NCBI RefSeq assembly: GCF_017565645.3
Contig: NZ_CP086137.1
Location: 253,869 to 317,868, forward strand
Reading direction: 5' to 3'
Length of the DNA stretch: 64,000 bases
Origin: Bradyrhizobium barranii subsp. barranii
GTDB taxonomy: Bacteria > Pseudomonadota > Alphaproteobacteria > Rhizobiales > Xanthobacteraceae
The translations under genes were made by a program, and so were the position numbers. The notes under the pieces were generated by a model. That model was not told the DNA's origin, did not search any database, and was given only the letters and a program-made list of their open reading frames with translations. Within the stretch, counting starts at the first letter, position 1. Each line of letters opens with the position of its first letter. This document shows positions 44,219 to 53,097 of this stretch, piece by piece.

Positions 44219-44961
44219 TCGGAAAGCCCGCTGCGACCGCCGGCCAAATAACGTTCGGGTTGAATCGAGCCCGGCAGCCGGATTGCTGCAGAGGCCGATT
44301 GCGCTCACAACCCTCTCCGACGATGTGGAGTGGCAACCCGAACGCCCAGCTTCGTTCCATCGCGCGTGCCGGCGGAATCGTCCCGGACTCGGAGGCCGGC
44401 ATGCCAAGCGACGGTAGCATCTGTTTTACGCCTCGCGGGGCGCTCGGTCGCATGGATGCGGTGGGCGGGTTGCATCCACATGGCGAGTACGTTGCCAGCC
44501 TCGTTATCGATCTTGCGCTGGCAACTTCGACGGCTACGCCGAAATGCTGACGGTGACGATCTCCATTGCGGGTGATGCGCGCCGTCCAGGTGACCTATTA
44601 AGGTGAGCTGCATTTTGCTTGCCGCGCCCATTGCCTGAGATCCGAATGGCCGAACGGATCGGGGCCGCCTGTCTTCATTCCATGTGGTTTAGCGACGGGC
44701 GCACCCATCACCATCCTCGATAGAGGCTGGTCTGACCGAAGGCCGATCCCGCTTCGCGGGCTCTCGATCTTGTCCCTGCAACGTCCGTCCTCGACTTTCT
44801 TCACCTGGCGCTGCGCACCATTCCTCGCGGTCCAAGAAAGTCGAGGCCGGCCGCCCTCCATTTCATTTCGGCCCTTTGGGTGCAGGTCGATCGCCTCCGG
44901 TCTCACGACCGCCATCGAGGTCGCGATCGGCGCGGCCCGAGAAAACCAAGGGAATGAGACA
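44219..44961. other. 743 bp with no confident gene
   Basis: Several overlapping frames on both strands, none with a motif or clear ribosome-binding site. The last 100 bp must contain the promoter/leader of the DUF736 gene; I cannot identify exact boxes. Confidence 0.35.
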
Positions 44962-45273
44962 ATGGCTACCATCGGCACCTTCACGTCCACGGGCAATGGC
45001 TTCTCCGGCGCGATCAAGACGCTCAACCTCAACGTCAAGGCCAAGCTGATCCGCGTCGACACCCCTTCCGACAAGGGACCGCACTTCCGCATCTACTCCG
45101 GCAACGTCGAGTTGGGCGCCGCCTGGCAGAAGACCGCCAAGGACACCGAGCGCGACTACCTCTCCGTCAAGCTGGACGATCCGAGCTTCCCGGCTCCGAT
45201 CTACGCCACCCTGATCGAAGTCGAAGGTGCGGAAGGCCTGCAACTGATCTGGTCTCGGCCGAACCGGGACTGA
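44962..45273 (+). CDS. DUF736 family protein
   Basis: The full 103-residue form begins [20 protein letters not shown], continues with [20 protein letters not shown] and [20 protein letters not shown], and ends [12 protein letters not shown]736 is a small beta-rich family abundant on alphaproteobacterial plasmids and islands, with no known function. ATG at 44962 sits 10 bp after GGGA. Its 3' hairpin at 45288-45309 matches the one after the truncated copy at 29836. It may be a highly expressed gene. Confidence 0.9.
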   Translation: MATIGTFTSTGNGFSGAIKTLNLNVKAKLIRVDTPSDKGPHFRIYSGNVELGAAWQKTAKDTERDYLSVKLDDPSFPAPIYATLIEVEGAEGLQLIWSRPNRD

Positions 45274-45287
45274 AGCTCCAGGAAATC

Positions 45288-45309
45288 GGCTCCGCCGCAA
45301 GGCGGGGCC
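45288..45309 (+). terminator. GC-rich hairpin after DUF736
   Basis: GGCTCCGCC, loop GCAA, GGCGGGGCC gives a 9-bp stem with one G-U pair, starting 14 bp after the stop. It is the counterpart of 30099-30120. Confidence 0.6.
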
Positions 45310-45335
45310 CGCTCCCTTCTACCGGAGATGCGATC

Positions 45336-45479
45336 ATGATCGTCGACACCATTGAAGAATTGCGCGCCGAGCTGCGCGAATGCCTGTTCACGCCGGCGGA
45401 GCGCATGGCGCTCGAAGTCGAATTGGCCGAACTCATCCGCCAACGCAACAAAGCGCTCGCAGCCGAGGAGCGGGCATAA
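45336..45479 (+). CDS. Small helical protein (47 aa)
   Basis: ATG at 45336, after GGAG, encodes [20 protein letters not shown] and [20 protein letters not shown], an amphipathic helical hairpin-like peptide. It is too short for a domain call. Its place 62 bp after DUF736 suggests they travel together in such islands. Confidence 0.55.
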   Translation: MIVDTIEELRAELRECLFTPAERMALEVELAELIRQRNKALAAEERA

Positions 45480-45700
45480 GCCCCGTCCTCTTGCATCTTG
45501 CGATGCACCTTCATTACGGTCCGCTCCTGCGCGTTTCGCGGGATCGTGAGCGCGGATTTCAGGGGATCGTGAGCAGAGATTTCAGACGATCGTGAGCAAC
45601 GATTTCGCGGGATCGTGAGCAAGGCTTTCGGAGCCTTGCAGCGCTTCGGCCGACAACTCAACCGGCTTAGGGATGACCTCGTGGTTAACGAGGAAGTCCA

Positions 45701-47242
45701 ATGCCTACCCAGAGATTGTCGATGCGCCGGATCAAGGAAGTCCTTCGGTTAAAACATTTTCAAGGCCTGCCAGAGCGGGCCATCGCGCGGAGCGTGGGCG
45801 TCAGCAACGGCGTTGTGCACAGCTACCTGAGCCGCGCCCGCTCTGCTGGGTTGAGCTGGCCGCTTCCGGAGGGAATGACCGATGAAGACCTGGAGCTTTT
45901 GCTTTTCCCGGCCCCACGACCAGCGTCTCAGAGCCCGCAGCGGCCGGTGCCCGACTGGAGCTACATCGATAAAGAGCTCCGCCGGCGCAACGTAACCCGT
46001 CGCCTGCTCTGGGAGGAGTATCGCGCCGTTAATCCCGACGGTTTCGGGTACACGTGGTTCTGCACTACCTACGAGGCCTGGAAGGGGCGGGTCCGACCTT
46101 CGATGCGGCAGATTCATCTGGGCGGCGAGAAGGTGTTCGTGGATTTCGCCGGCGACACCATCGACATCGTCGATCCGCTGACCGGGGAAGTGCAGCCGAT
46201 GAAGCTGTTCGTCGCGGCGATGGGCGCTTCGAACTACACCTACGCCGAGGCCTGCCCCAGCGAGAGCTTGGCCGACTGGATCCGGGCCCACGTCAACTTG
46301 TTCACGTTTTTGAGCGGAACGCCGACGTTCGTGGTCTGCGACAACCTCAAAGCCGCCGTCAGCAACCCCGACCGCTACGATCCCGGCCTCAATCGCACTT
46401 ATGCCGAGATGGCGAGCCATTACGGCACGGCCATTCTCGCCGCACGGCCGCGGCGCCCAAAAGACAAGGCGAAGGTCGAGGTCGCGGTGCAAATCGCCCA
46501 GCGCTGGATTCTGGCCCGGCTGCGCAATCAGCGCTTCTTTTCCCGGGCCGAGCTCAACGCCGCCATCAAGACACTCGTCGACGAACTCAATGCTCGTCAA
46601 ATGCGTGGCTTCGGCTCAAGCCGCGCCGAACTGTTTGCCGAACTCGACAAACCCAAGCTAACCCCGCTGCCAGATCAGCCTTATGCCTTCGCACGCTGGA
46701 AGCGCTGCCGCCTCGCTCCCGATTATCATGTCGAGGTCGACGGCCATTGGTACTCCGCGCCGTATCGTCTGATTGGCGAGCTGGTCGATGCCCGTATCGA
46801 CGATCGGACGGTCGAGATCTTCCACAAGGGCCAGCGGATCGCCAGCCATGCCCGCGCGCCCAACCGACGCGGACACACCACCATCGCCGACCACATGCCG
46901 AGCGCCCATCGCCGCTACGGCAAATGGACCCCCGCCGCGGTGATCGCCGCCGGCGAGCGGATCGGTCCTTCGACAGCAGCGTTTTTCCAGGCCGTGATCG
47001 ACGCCCGGCCCCATCCAGAACAAGGCTTTCGAACCTGCCTTGGCATTCTGGCGCTCGTCAAAAGCTACGGCGCCGAACGCCTCGACGCAGCCTGCCGGAG
47101 GGGCATCCTCATCAAGGCGCGCTCCGTCGCCTCGATTAGATCGATCCTCCAGAACGGCCTCGATCGCACGTTCTTCGACGAATCTTTCGAGCACCAGCCC
47201 CTGCGCCACGGCAATATCCGCGGACGCGACTACTTCCACTGA
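45701..47242 (+). CDS. istA: IS21 transposase IstA
   Basis: The 513-residue protein has an N-terminal HTH (LRLKHFQGLPERAIARSVGV), a catalytic core with KVFVDFAGDTIDIVDPLTGE (first Asp), FVVCDNLKAAVSNPDRYDPG (second Asp) and RPRRPKDKAKVEVAVQIAQR (Glu), and a C-terminal Mu-type domain with YHVEVDGHWYSAPYRLIGEL. All three acidic residues are present. ATG at 45701 is the first in frame with the conserved start. istB follows 18 bp later. Confidence 0.95.
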   Translation: MPTQRLSMRRIKEVLRLKHFQGLPERAIARSVGVSNGVVHSYLSRARSAGLSWPLPEGMTDEDLELLLFPAPRPASQSPQRPVPDWSYIDKELRRRNVTRRLLWEEYRAVNPDGFGYTWFCTTYEAWKGRVRPSMRQIHLGGEKVFVDFAGDTIDIVDPLTGEVQPMKLFVAAMGASNYTYAEACPSESLADWIRAHVNLFTFLSGTPTFVVCDNLKAAVSNPDRYDPGLNRTYAEMASHYGTAILAARPRRPKDKAKVEVAVQIAQRWILARLRNQRFFSRAELNAAIKTLVDELNARQMRGFGSSRAELFAELDKPKLTPLPDQPYAFARWKRCRLAPDYHVEVDGHWYSAPYRLIGELVDARIDDRTVEIFHKGQRIASHARAPNRRGHTTIADHMPSAHRRYGKWTPAAVIAAGERIGPSTAAFFQAVIDARPHPEQGFRTCLGILALVKSYGAERLDAACRRGILIKARSVASIRSILQNGLDRTFFDESFEHQPLRHGNIRGRDYFH

Positions 47243-47260
47243 AGCAAGGAGAGACCCGGC

Positions 47261-48022
47261 ATGCTTAACCACCCAACCCACGAACGGCTGATCGAGCTTG
47301 GCCTGACCGGAATGGCCAAGGCCTTCGAGGAGCAGCGCCGATCGCCCGATCTCGAAGCCCTGCCGTTCGAAGATCGCATCGGCCTGTTGGTCGACCGCGA
47401 AGCCGCCGAACGCGACACCAGGCGGCTCACCACGCGCCTCAAGATCGCCGCACTGCGCCAGACTGCTTGCGTCGAGGACGTCGATCTGCGCACCCCGCGG
47501 GGCATCGACCGCGCCGTTTTCGCCAAACTCGTCGAAGGTCGCTGGATCGATCGCCACGAGAATTTGCTCGTCACCGGGGCAACCGGCCTGGGCAAAAGTT
47601 GGTTAGCCTGCGCGCTCGGCCACAAGGCCTGCCGCGACAACCGATCAGTCCTCTATCATCGCGTTCCAAGGCTGTTCGAGGCGCTCGCGCTCGCGCGCGG
47701 AGACGGACGTTACGCTCGGCTCCTCAAAAGCCTCGGCCGCGCTCAGCTTCTGATTTTGGATGATTGGGGACTATCGGTGCTCACCGCCGCGGAACGCCGC
47801 GATCTGCTCGAAATCCTCGAGGACCGCCATGGCCGCGCATCCACCATCGTCACAAGTCAGCTCCCCGTGGACACCTGGCATGGAGCCATTGGGGACCCCA
47901 CGGTCGCCGACGCCATTCTCGATCGCCTCGTCCACAACGCCCACCGCCTCCAGCTCACCGGAGAAAGCATGCGAAAACGCAGCGCCAAAACCATCACCCT
48001 TGACGGCCAACCAGAACACTGA
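47261..48022 (+). CDS. istB: IS21 ATPase helper IstB
   Basis: The 253-residue AAA+ protein has NLLVTGATGLGKSWLACALG (Walker A) and QLLILDDWGLSVLTAAERRD (Walker B), and a C-terminal NAHRLQLTGESMRKRSA block, all standard for IstB. It regulates IstA and target DNA. The ATG at 47261 follows AAGGAGAG, a strong ribosome-binding site. Confidence 0.95.
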   Translation: MLNHPTHERLIELGLTGMAKAFEEQRRSPDLEALPFEDRIGLLVDREAAERDTRRLTTRLKIAALRQTACVEDVDLRTPRGIDRAVFAKLVEGRWIDRHENLLVTGATGLGKSWLACALGHKACRDNRSVLYHRVPRLFEALALARGDGRYARLLKSLGRAQLLILDDWGLSVLTAAERRDLLEILEDRHGRASTIVTSQLPVDTWHGAIGDPTVADAILDRLVHNAHRLQLTGESMRKRSAKTITLDGQPEH

Positions 48023-48119
48023 CTCTATCTCCCATCGGCCGTAGCGGGCTGCTCACGATCGTCTGAATTCAGTGCTCACGATCGCGCGAAATCGATGCTC
48101 ACGATCCGTGAAATCCGCA

Positions 48120-48400
48120 CCGCTCCTGCGTTCAGACCATCTTTGATGGGCTTTGGCCTTCGCAAAGGCAGCTTCCTGAAAGCTGCGATTGCAATCGTTG
48201 CGACGGTCGATGGATTGCGCCCCTCACGAGCGGGGCTGTCCTTGGCCTTGAACTTGCCGAACCCGGGAAGGCTCGCTCGGCTCCGCTCACGCCGCACCAG
48301 TGCCCGCGTTGCAAACGCTATCGACGATGGTTTTCGCCTGAGCCTTTGTCAGGTCGTTCTCGGTGCAATTTTTTTCGGCGATCTCATTGGCAGTCGTCAT
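48120..48400 (-). pseudogene. HU-like DNA-binding protein, frameshifted
   Basis: From ATG 48400 the frame reads MTTANEIAEKN and DLTKAQAKTIVDSV, the HU dimerisation helix, then ends at GTGAA stop. The next frame continues SLPGFGKFKAKDSPAREGRN, the HU beta-arm. The expected junction (about 10 residues) is missing. The 3' end abuts the IS21 target repeat. HU homologues on plasmids often act as nucleoid proteins. This one is dead. Confidence 0.75.
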
Positions 48401-48498
48401 GGACGAGCTCCGTCTTCTTTCAATCTTGCTCGTCAAGGCCGTGGACCAGATAGCGCCGCCATCACAGGCAGAGCCGTAATCCTCGAAAGAATGTCAGC

Positions 48499-48780
48499 CT
48501 AAGGCGGTTTTTCGTCCATGACAGCGTAACCGCGCCTCCGCTTCGCACGCTCCAGCCGTACGAATGCTTCGATCGCCTCCGCACTACTATCGAAGGTCTG
48601 CACCATGGTTTTGCCACTCGTGCCGATGCGGCCCCAATTGCGGATCTCCGAATAAGGTGGGCTGGGTGGATAGCGCATAGAACCGCCGCATATTGTGCGC
48701 GGCTTCGATGTGGCGCAGATGAAGCGGCTCTGGTTCGGGTTTCGGCACGGACAGATTCTCGCTTCGGAGGGAAGCGCCGT
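48499..48780 (-). pseudogene. WGR-domain protein, frameshifted
   Basis: Two overlapping frames read MRRFYALSTQPTLF and EIRNWGRIGTSGKTMVQTF, ending LERAKRRRGYAVMDEKPP, which are the conserved strands of the WGR domain. The frame changes near 48650. Small WGR-domain proteins are common in rhizobial plasmids and thought to bind nucleic acid. The upstream limit is uncertain. Confidence 0.65.
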
Positions 48781-49270
48781 CCAATGAGTTTTATGAATCG
48801 ACCGGGCAGATCGATTCAATTTATCAATAGGTCCATCGGGCCGGAGAATGCCGCACCCCCGTCTTATTTGTCGGATTGAATCTCTCCTCGATGGAGACTT
48901 CGCCATCGGACGCGCGTCGCAATTCCTGGCTTGCAATTGCGCCAGTCTTGATCAGAACAGCCGCCCGAAAGAGATCGGCTCTAATTCAAAGTTCCTGCGG
49001 CTCTTACAGCCTTGCCTGCTTGGGCGAGCTCCTTCGGGGACGGCTCTACTCGCGCCGCCGCGGCGACGCTCCCGGAGCCCACAAGCGGTCTCCGCGCCTT
49101 CGCGTGACGATCCTCTCGCGACCGGTCGCGGACCGCTCAGCAACGAGCACGATTGCCGGCTCACTTCGCCAGAAGTTCCCTCCATGGCTATGGGCTGACC
49201 TGACTCTTGTGGCAGGGGATTCGCTGTACGAATTCCGGGATCGTTCCGGTGACCGGATTCGCAATCGTCT
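48781..49270. other. No gene recognised upstream of parA2
   Basis: The 490 bp hold long + frames (for example 48876 onward) without motif. A lost replication gene may have been here, but nothing supports that directly. Confidence 0.3.
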
Positions 49271-49286
49271 GTTGGTTCAAACCAAC
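49271..49286. promoter_or_regulatory. Palindrome GTTGGTTCAAACCAAC, candidate parS of parAB2
   Basis: Seven-base arms GTTGGTT and AACCAAC around CA. The reverse complement of this site occurs at 51405-51420, so the two bracket parA-parB. It lies 66 bp upstream of the parA start and could also be an operator. Confidence 0.7.
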
Positions 49287-49351
49287 ATCCCCCAGGACAT
49301 GATGGACAAGGACATGGCTCCCGCACTGTTAGATCCATTTCGGACCTTAAG

Positions 49352-50113
49352 ATGAAGACCATTGTCATCAACAATCAAAAGGGCGGGGTCGGCAAGACGA
49401 CGCTTGCCGTGCATCTGGCTTGGTTCATGGCGGAAGCGGATCTCCGCGTCCTCGTGATCGACGTTGATGCGCAAAGCAATGCGTCGGATACGTTGAGGCA
49501 CTACGCCGGTTCAACGTTAGCCGCGGATCTGTTCAAGCCGGGGATACGTGTCGTACCTCGGGAAGACAAGTCCCTAACGCTCGCGCCGGCCGATAGCTCG
49601 CTGACCGATCTCGATCGCAGCAGTGCGGCCGCCATAACGACTCTGCAAGAGAACCTCGCTATCGCGTCGGATCAGTTCGATGCCTGCGTCATCGATACGC
49701 CGCCATCACTTGGACTGCGCAGTGTCGGCTGTTTGGTGGCGGCGTCGCATGTGCTGGCTCCCATCTATCTGGAGGACTATTCGATCAAGGGCGTCAAAGG
49801 TCTGATGCAGACCGTGATCGGCGTGCAGAGGCGTTACGGCCGCCAGGATACCAAGTTCCTCGGGTTGCTGCCTTCGAACTTCAATACGAAATCGCCCCGT
49901 CAAAGGAGCCATCTTGAGCAACTGTTGCGCGAGGCGGGCAAATATGTGTTCCCGGGTCAGATCGTTGCAAGGGACGGCTACGCCGAGGCCGTTGCCGAAC
50001 GCCTGCCGGTCTGGAAGCTGAAGCGCCGCTCTGCCCAGGAGGCTGGTCGGGAAATCCGCGAGGTTCTCGCCAAGATCGTCGCGCAAATGGACGAGCCGGC
50101 ACATGGCGCTTGA
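49352..50113 (+). CDS. parA: ParA-family ATPase of a second partition system
   Basis: The 253-residue protein has INNQKGGVGKTTLAVHLAWF (canonical Walker A), LVIDVDAQSNASDTLR and ACVIDTPPSLGLRSVGCLVA. It lacks the long N-terminal HTH of RepA, so it is a short ParA type, distinct from the repABC ATPase. ATG at 49352 follows a GACC region with modest ribosome-binding potential. It overlaps parB by 11 bp. This pair is an extra partition module of different origin. Confidence 0.93.
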   Translation: MKTIVINNQKGGVGKTTLAVHLAWFMAEADLRVLVIDVDAQSNASDTLRHYAGSTLAADLFKPGIRVVPREDKSLTLAPADSSLTDLDRSSAAAITTLQENLAIASDQFDACVIDTPPSLGLRSVGCLVAASHVLAPIYLEDYSIKGVKGLMQTVIGVQRRYGRQDTKFLGLLPSNFNTKSPRQRSHLEQLLREAGKYVFPGQIVARDGYAEAVAERLPVWKLKRRSAQEAGREIREVLAKIVAQMDEPAHGA

Positions 50114-51083
50114 TCTCAGCTTTAAGCAGCTCATCGATGCCGCGGAAGATGGTGCCGCCACAATCGGACAACCGACTTGCATCGCCATCGATCGTATTGA
50201 CGAAGATCCGGACCAGCCTCGTCGCAGTTTCGACGAACAGAAACTCGAGGAGCTCGCGGAATCAGTCCGTCAGCATGGCGTGCTGCAACCGATCGTGCTG
50301 CGCCAAGCGACCGAGGAAGGCCGGTATGTGATCGTCGTGGGTGCGAGGCGGTATCGTGCTGCTAAGCGCGCCGGGCTCCGGGACATCCCGGCTTTCATTC
50401 ATGCCGTTGGTTCTGCGGATCGTTATGTTCAGATGATCGAGAATATTCAGCGCGACGATCTCGATGCTCCCGAAATTGCAGCGTTCGTCGCGGACCGCTT
50501 GGAGCAGGGTGACAACCAATCCGACATCTCGCGCAAGCTCGGCAAGCCGAGGGACTGGGTATCTCGCTACGCGTCGGTCCAGAGCATGCCGGAGTTCCTC
50601 CAGTCGAAGCTTGCCGGCTCATCAATCCGTGCTGTGTACGAACTCTATCAGGCTTGGCGTGAGCAGCCCCACGCCGTCGAGACTTTATGCGCAGCACAGG
50701 AGAGTTTCACCGACGCCCACGCCCGTCAGCTGGCTCGCAAAATTCGCAGCGAAGTCCGCGGCTCCCCTGCTGATGGCGAAGGGCCGCCTGGAGCTCAAGC
50801 CGGACGAAGCCCGATCGCATCGCCAGTGGCATTGCGACCCAGCGAGAGAGACGGTGTAACCGCGATCGCGGAGAAACCTCTCAACTCCTTGGCCGATCGG
50901 AATGCGCGAATGAGCCCATCGCTGACGATCAGAGTGCGTCACCAAGATCGCATGGGCTGTCTTCTGATCGATCGACTCGCGTCTCGAGGCTCACGCCATG
51001 CCGTGCTGCTGATCGATGGTACAGAAGAGGCGGAAGAGGTTCCGGCATCGACGGTTACAATCGAAGAGATACTGTTCGCATGA
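50103..51083 (+). CDS. parB: ParB/KorB-like DNA-binding protein of second partition system
   Basis: The 326-residue protein has DEDPDQPRRSFDEQKLEELA (ParB N-domain), GARRYRAAKRAGLRDIPAFI (the ParB box for CTP binding has GARRxRA) and a HTH QSDISRKLGKPRDWVSRYAS. The C-terminal 100 residues, with RVRHQDRMGCLLIDRLASRG, resemble KorB-type C-terminal domains. It should bind GTTGGTTYRAACCAAC sites. It overlaps parA by 11 bp. Confidence 0.9.
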   Translation: MALDLSFKQLIDAAEDGAATIGQPTCIAIDRIDEDPDQPRRSFDEQKLEELAESVRQHGVLQPIVLRQATEEGRYVIVVGARRYRAAKRAGLRDIPAFIHAVGSADRYVQMIENIQRDDLDAPEIAAFVADRLEQGDNQSDISRKLGKPRDWVSRYASVQSMPEFLQSKLAGSSIRAVYELYQAWREQPHAVETLCAAQESFTDAHARQLARKIRSEVRGSPADGEGPPGAQAGRSPIASPVALRPSERDGVTAIAEKPLNSLADRNARMSPSLTIRVRHQDRMGCLLIDRLASRGSRHAVLLIDGTEEAEEVPASTVTIEEILFA

Positions 51084-51404
51084 AGCTTGTCTTGAACAGC
51101 CTCCGCAGAAACGCTGCTACAGTTGGTGCGCCGGCGGAGCGGATTTCCCATCCGAAGGATGGCGCGTTAGCGCAGCAGCCGGAGGCCGAGCGCGCCTTCC
51201 ACAGCGCCGTAGAGAGGCCGGAGGCTGCTGGAAAGCCGCGGTCCACATGCTCGATGCCAATGTTGCCGATCTGGACGCGCGGGTTTCGTGGAGAACAAGG
51301 ATTAGGGGCGACGGCTTCGTCATTCCCGGAGGAATTCTCCGCATCGATCGGCGACCGTGTTGGATCTCACGTCCAGCACCCCCCGAGATTTGACTGCCGA
51401 GCCC

Positions 51405-51420
51405 GTTGGTTTGAACCAAC
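51405..51420. promoter_or_regulatory. Palindrome GTTGGTTTGAACCAAC, candidate parS of parAB2
   Basis: The exact reverse complement of 49271-49286, 321 bp downstream of parB and 34 bp upstream of the oriT-like region. Both sites are followed by ACAT on the + strand. Confidence 0.7.
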
Positions 51421-51441
51421 ATGGAGGGGGTCGAAGGATTC

Positions 51442-51463
51442 GCACTTTCTAGTGCAGGATAGG
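51442..51463 (-). other. Predicted origin of transfer (oriT), RP4-like nic core
   Basis: On the minus strand CCTATCCTGC (51454-51463) is identical to the nic core of IncP oriT. It is joined to a small inverted repeat GCACT-TTCT-AGTGC (51442-51455). It lies 45 bp before the mobilization genes, where an oriT is expected. Nicking would be between TATCCTG and C. Confidence 0.7.
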
Positions 51464-51507
51464 CTTCGCGCCAGCGATGTATTACATCGCGATTGGGATT
51501 GGAGTGC

Positions 51508-52026
51508 ATGGCTCTGATCTCGCTTCGTGTCTCCGACGAAGTCGCTGCAGAATTCTCAGCTTTTGCAGCTACCCAGGGCGGTAAGTCTGCGCTGCTGCGG
51601 CGTCTCATTGCTGATGCACTAGCTGCACCAGCGCCGCGCATCTTGGCGTTGCCGGTCGGACGGCCGGAAAAGGTGACGGTGCGATTTCGCGAGAGCGAGA
51701 TGCGGCAGCTGGCGGAGGTCTCACATCAGCGCGGCATGACCCGAACCGGCTGGATCGTCGCGCTGGTGCGCTCGCGATTGGGGGCGCCGGTGCAGCATTC
51801 CCCGCACGAGCATGACGCGCTTCGCGCGATCGTTCGCGAGCTCAATCGGATCGGCGGCAACATCAACCAGATCGCGCGGGCCGCAAACACCAGTGTGCTA
51901 CAGGGCAGGGCGGTTGAGCCCGATTTGTCGGTAATTCAAGAAGCCAAATTGGTCATCGAAAGAGAGCTCGCGCAATTGCGTAGTGCGCTGCACGGCAACG
52001 CGGATTATTGGGATGGACCGCGATGA
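51508..52026 (+). CDS. MobC-like relaxosome accessory protein
   Basis: The 172-residue protein begins MALISLRVSDEVAAEFSAFA, a ribbon-helix-helix pattern, and has EVTVRF-like VTVRFRESEMRQLAEVSHQR and ELNRIGGNINQIARAANT, the NRIGxNxNQIARxxN signature of MobC/VirC2-type relaxosome proteins. ATG at 51508 follows GGAG; a TTG at 51493 is less likely. It overlaps the relaxase gene (ATGA). Confidence 0.88.
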   Translation: MALISLRVSDEVAAEFSAFAATQGGKSALLRRLIADALAAPAPRILALPVGRPEKVTVRFRESEMRQLAEVSHQRGMTRTGWIVALVRSRLGAPVQHSPHEHDALRAIVRELNRIGGNINQIARAANTSVLQGRAVEPDLSVIQEAKLVIERELAQLRSALHGNADYWDGPR

Positions 52027-53093
52027 GCCGTCGCTCGCCGCGGCCAGCCGACCTGGACTCCGAACTTCCGCCGATCTCGTATGTTTGGGAAACGCCCAAT
52101 CGGCGCCCACGGCGGGCCGAGTGGGATATCCCCGATCCGGCCGCTCCAGGCCGTCTTACGCCGGCGATGCGTGCAAAGCTCGAACGCATCGTGCGCCGAG
52201 CGCCCGAGGTGATGGTCAAGATCACCGGTCGTACCAAGGACGTGGCGCATCTCAAATCGCACCTGGCCTACATCACGCGAAACGGCGAGCTCGATGCGGA
52301 AACTGAGCAGGGCGCGACGCTGGCGGGTCGTTCCGGATTGAAAGATCTGCAGCAACGCTGGGAGGATGATGCCGGCCTCGACAAGCGCCGCCGTGATGGA
52401 TTGCTTTCGATCAACATCATTCTATCGATGCCGGCTGGTACCGATGCCATTGCGGTTAAGGATTCAGCTCGGGCATTTGCCATCGAGACGTTCGGGGACA
52501 ACCACGACTACGTCTTCGTCCAGCACCTCGATGACAAGCATCCCCACGTGCACTTGACCGTTCGGTCTTTGGGCCATGACGGCAAACGCCTCAGCCCCCG
52601 CAAAGCGGATCTTCAGGCCTGGCGAGAACGGTTTGCCGGCGAGCTCCGGCTGCGCGGGATCGCGGCGGAGGCAACGCCGAGGCGAACCCGCGGACGAGTT
52701 CGAAAGGCCGATCGCGGAGCGGTGCTTGGTTTACGCAAGCGAAAGATCACGCCCGATGTCGATCGGCTCGCCCGTAAGGAGGTGCTTTCGGAGGTGAGGG
52801 GCGGCAGAACCGCCAAACATCCCTGGGAGGAAAAGATTGAATCACGTCAGGACGCCATTCGGCGGCGATATCTAGACTATGCCGCGGAGCTGCAGCGTTC
52901 TGGAGCGGCAGCAGATCGCGAGTTGGCTCGCCAGGTTCGGCAATTCGTCAAGGATATGCCCGCAGTCGAAACCCGCCGGCATACGTTGAAAAGCGAGCTG
53001 TCGGAGCTTGCGAAAATCCGGAGCGTGGGCGCAGAGCAGGGAGTCGTTGCAGACCGGCGCGACGATACGCGAGGCGATGAAAGGACGAGATAG
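52023..53093 (+). CDS. MobP-type relaxase / mobilization nuclease
   Basis: The 356-residue protein contains MVKITGRTKDVAHLKSHLAY, DNHDYVFVQHLDDKHPHVHL with the HxDxxxPHxH metal site (motif III) and VRSLGHDGKRLSPRKADLQA. Tyr residues in YIT near residue 85 could be the nicking nucleophile. Relaxases of this size nick oriT and pilot the strand. No type IV secretion genes are present, so this would be mobilised in trans. The C-terminal coiled part is short. Confidence 0.9.
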   Translation: MSRRSPRPADLDSELPPISYVWETPNRRPRRAEWDIPDPAAPGRLTPAMRAKLERIVRRAPEVMVKITGRTKDVAHLKSHLAYITRNGELDAETEQGATLAGRSGLKDLQQRWEDDAGLDKRRRDGLLSINIILSMPAGTDAIAVKDSARAFAIETFGDNHDYVFVQHLDDKHPHVHLTVRSLGHDGKRLSPRKADLQAWRERFAGELRLRGIAAEATPRRTRGRVRKADRGAVLGLRKRKITPDVDRLARKEVLSEVRGGRTAKHPWEEKIESRQDAIRRRYLDYAAELQRSGAAADRELARQVRQFVKDMPAVETRRHTLKSELSELAKIRSVGAEQGVVADRRDDTRGDERTR

Positions 53094-53097
53094 GCGA

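Larger units (their letters stand above)
45528..48119 (+). mobile_element. IS21-family element A (2592 bp) with 7-bp target duplication
   Basis: Left end TGCGCGTTTCGCGGGATCG and right end, reversed, TGCGGATTTCACGGATCG bound istA and istB. CCGCTCC is repeated at 45521-45527 and 48120-48126. Inside each end GATCGTGAGC recurs with a 23-bp period: four times on the left (45542, 45565, 45588, 45611) and three times inverted on the right (48051, 48074, 48097). These are typical IstA binding sites. Confidence 0.95.

Noticed and set aside
44260..44631. Possible gene between the Cys-rich protein and DUF736
   Set aside because: Frames on both strands have similar length and no motif; left as unassigned.
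45542..45620. CRISPR-like short repeats
   Set aside because: The 23-bp periodic boxes are IS21 terminal binding sites, with 13-bp spacers and no cas genes.
45749..47557. Two long minus frames across IS21 element A
   Set aside because: Antisense shadows of istA and istB.
51080..51517. A 145-residue + frame after parB
   Set aside because: It covers the palindrome and oriT-like region, shows no motif and overlaps mobC in another frame.
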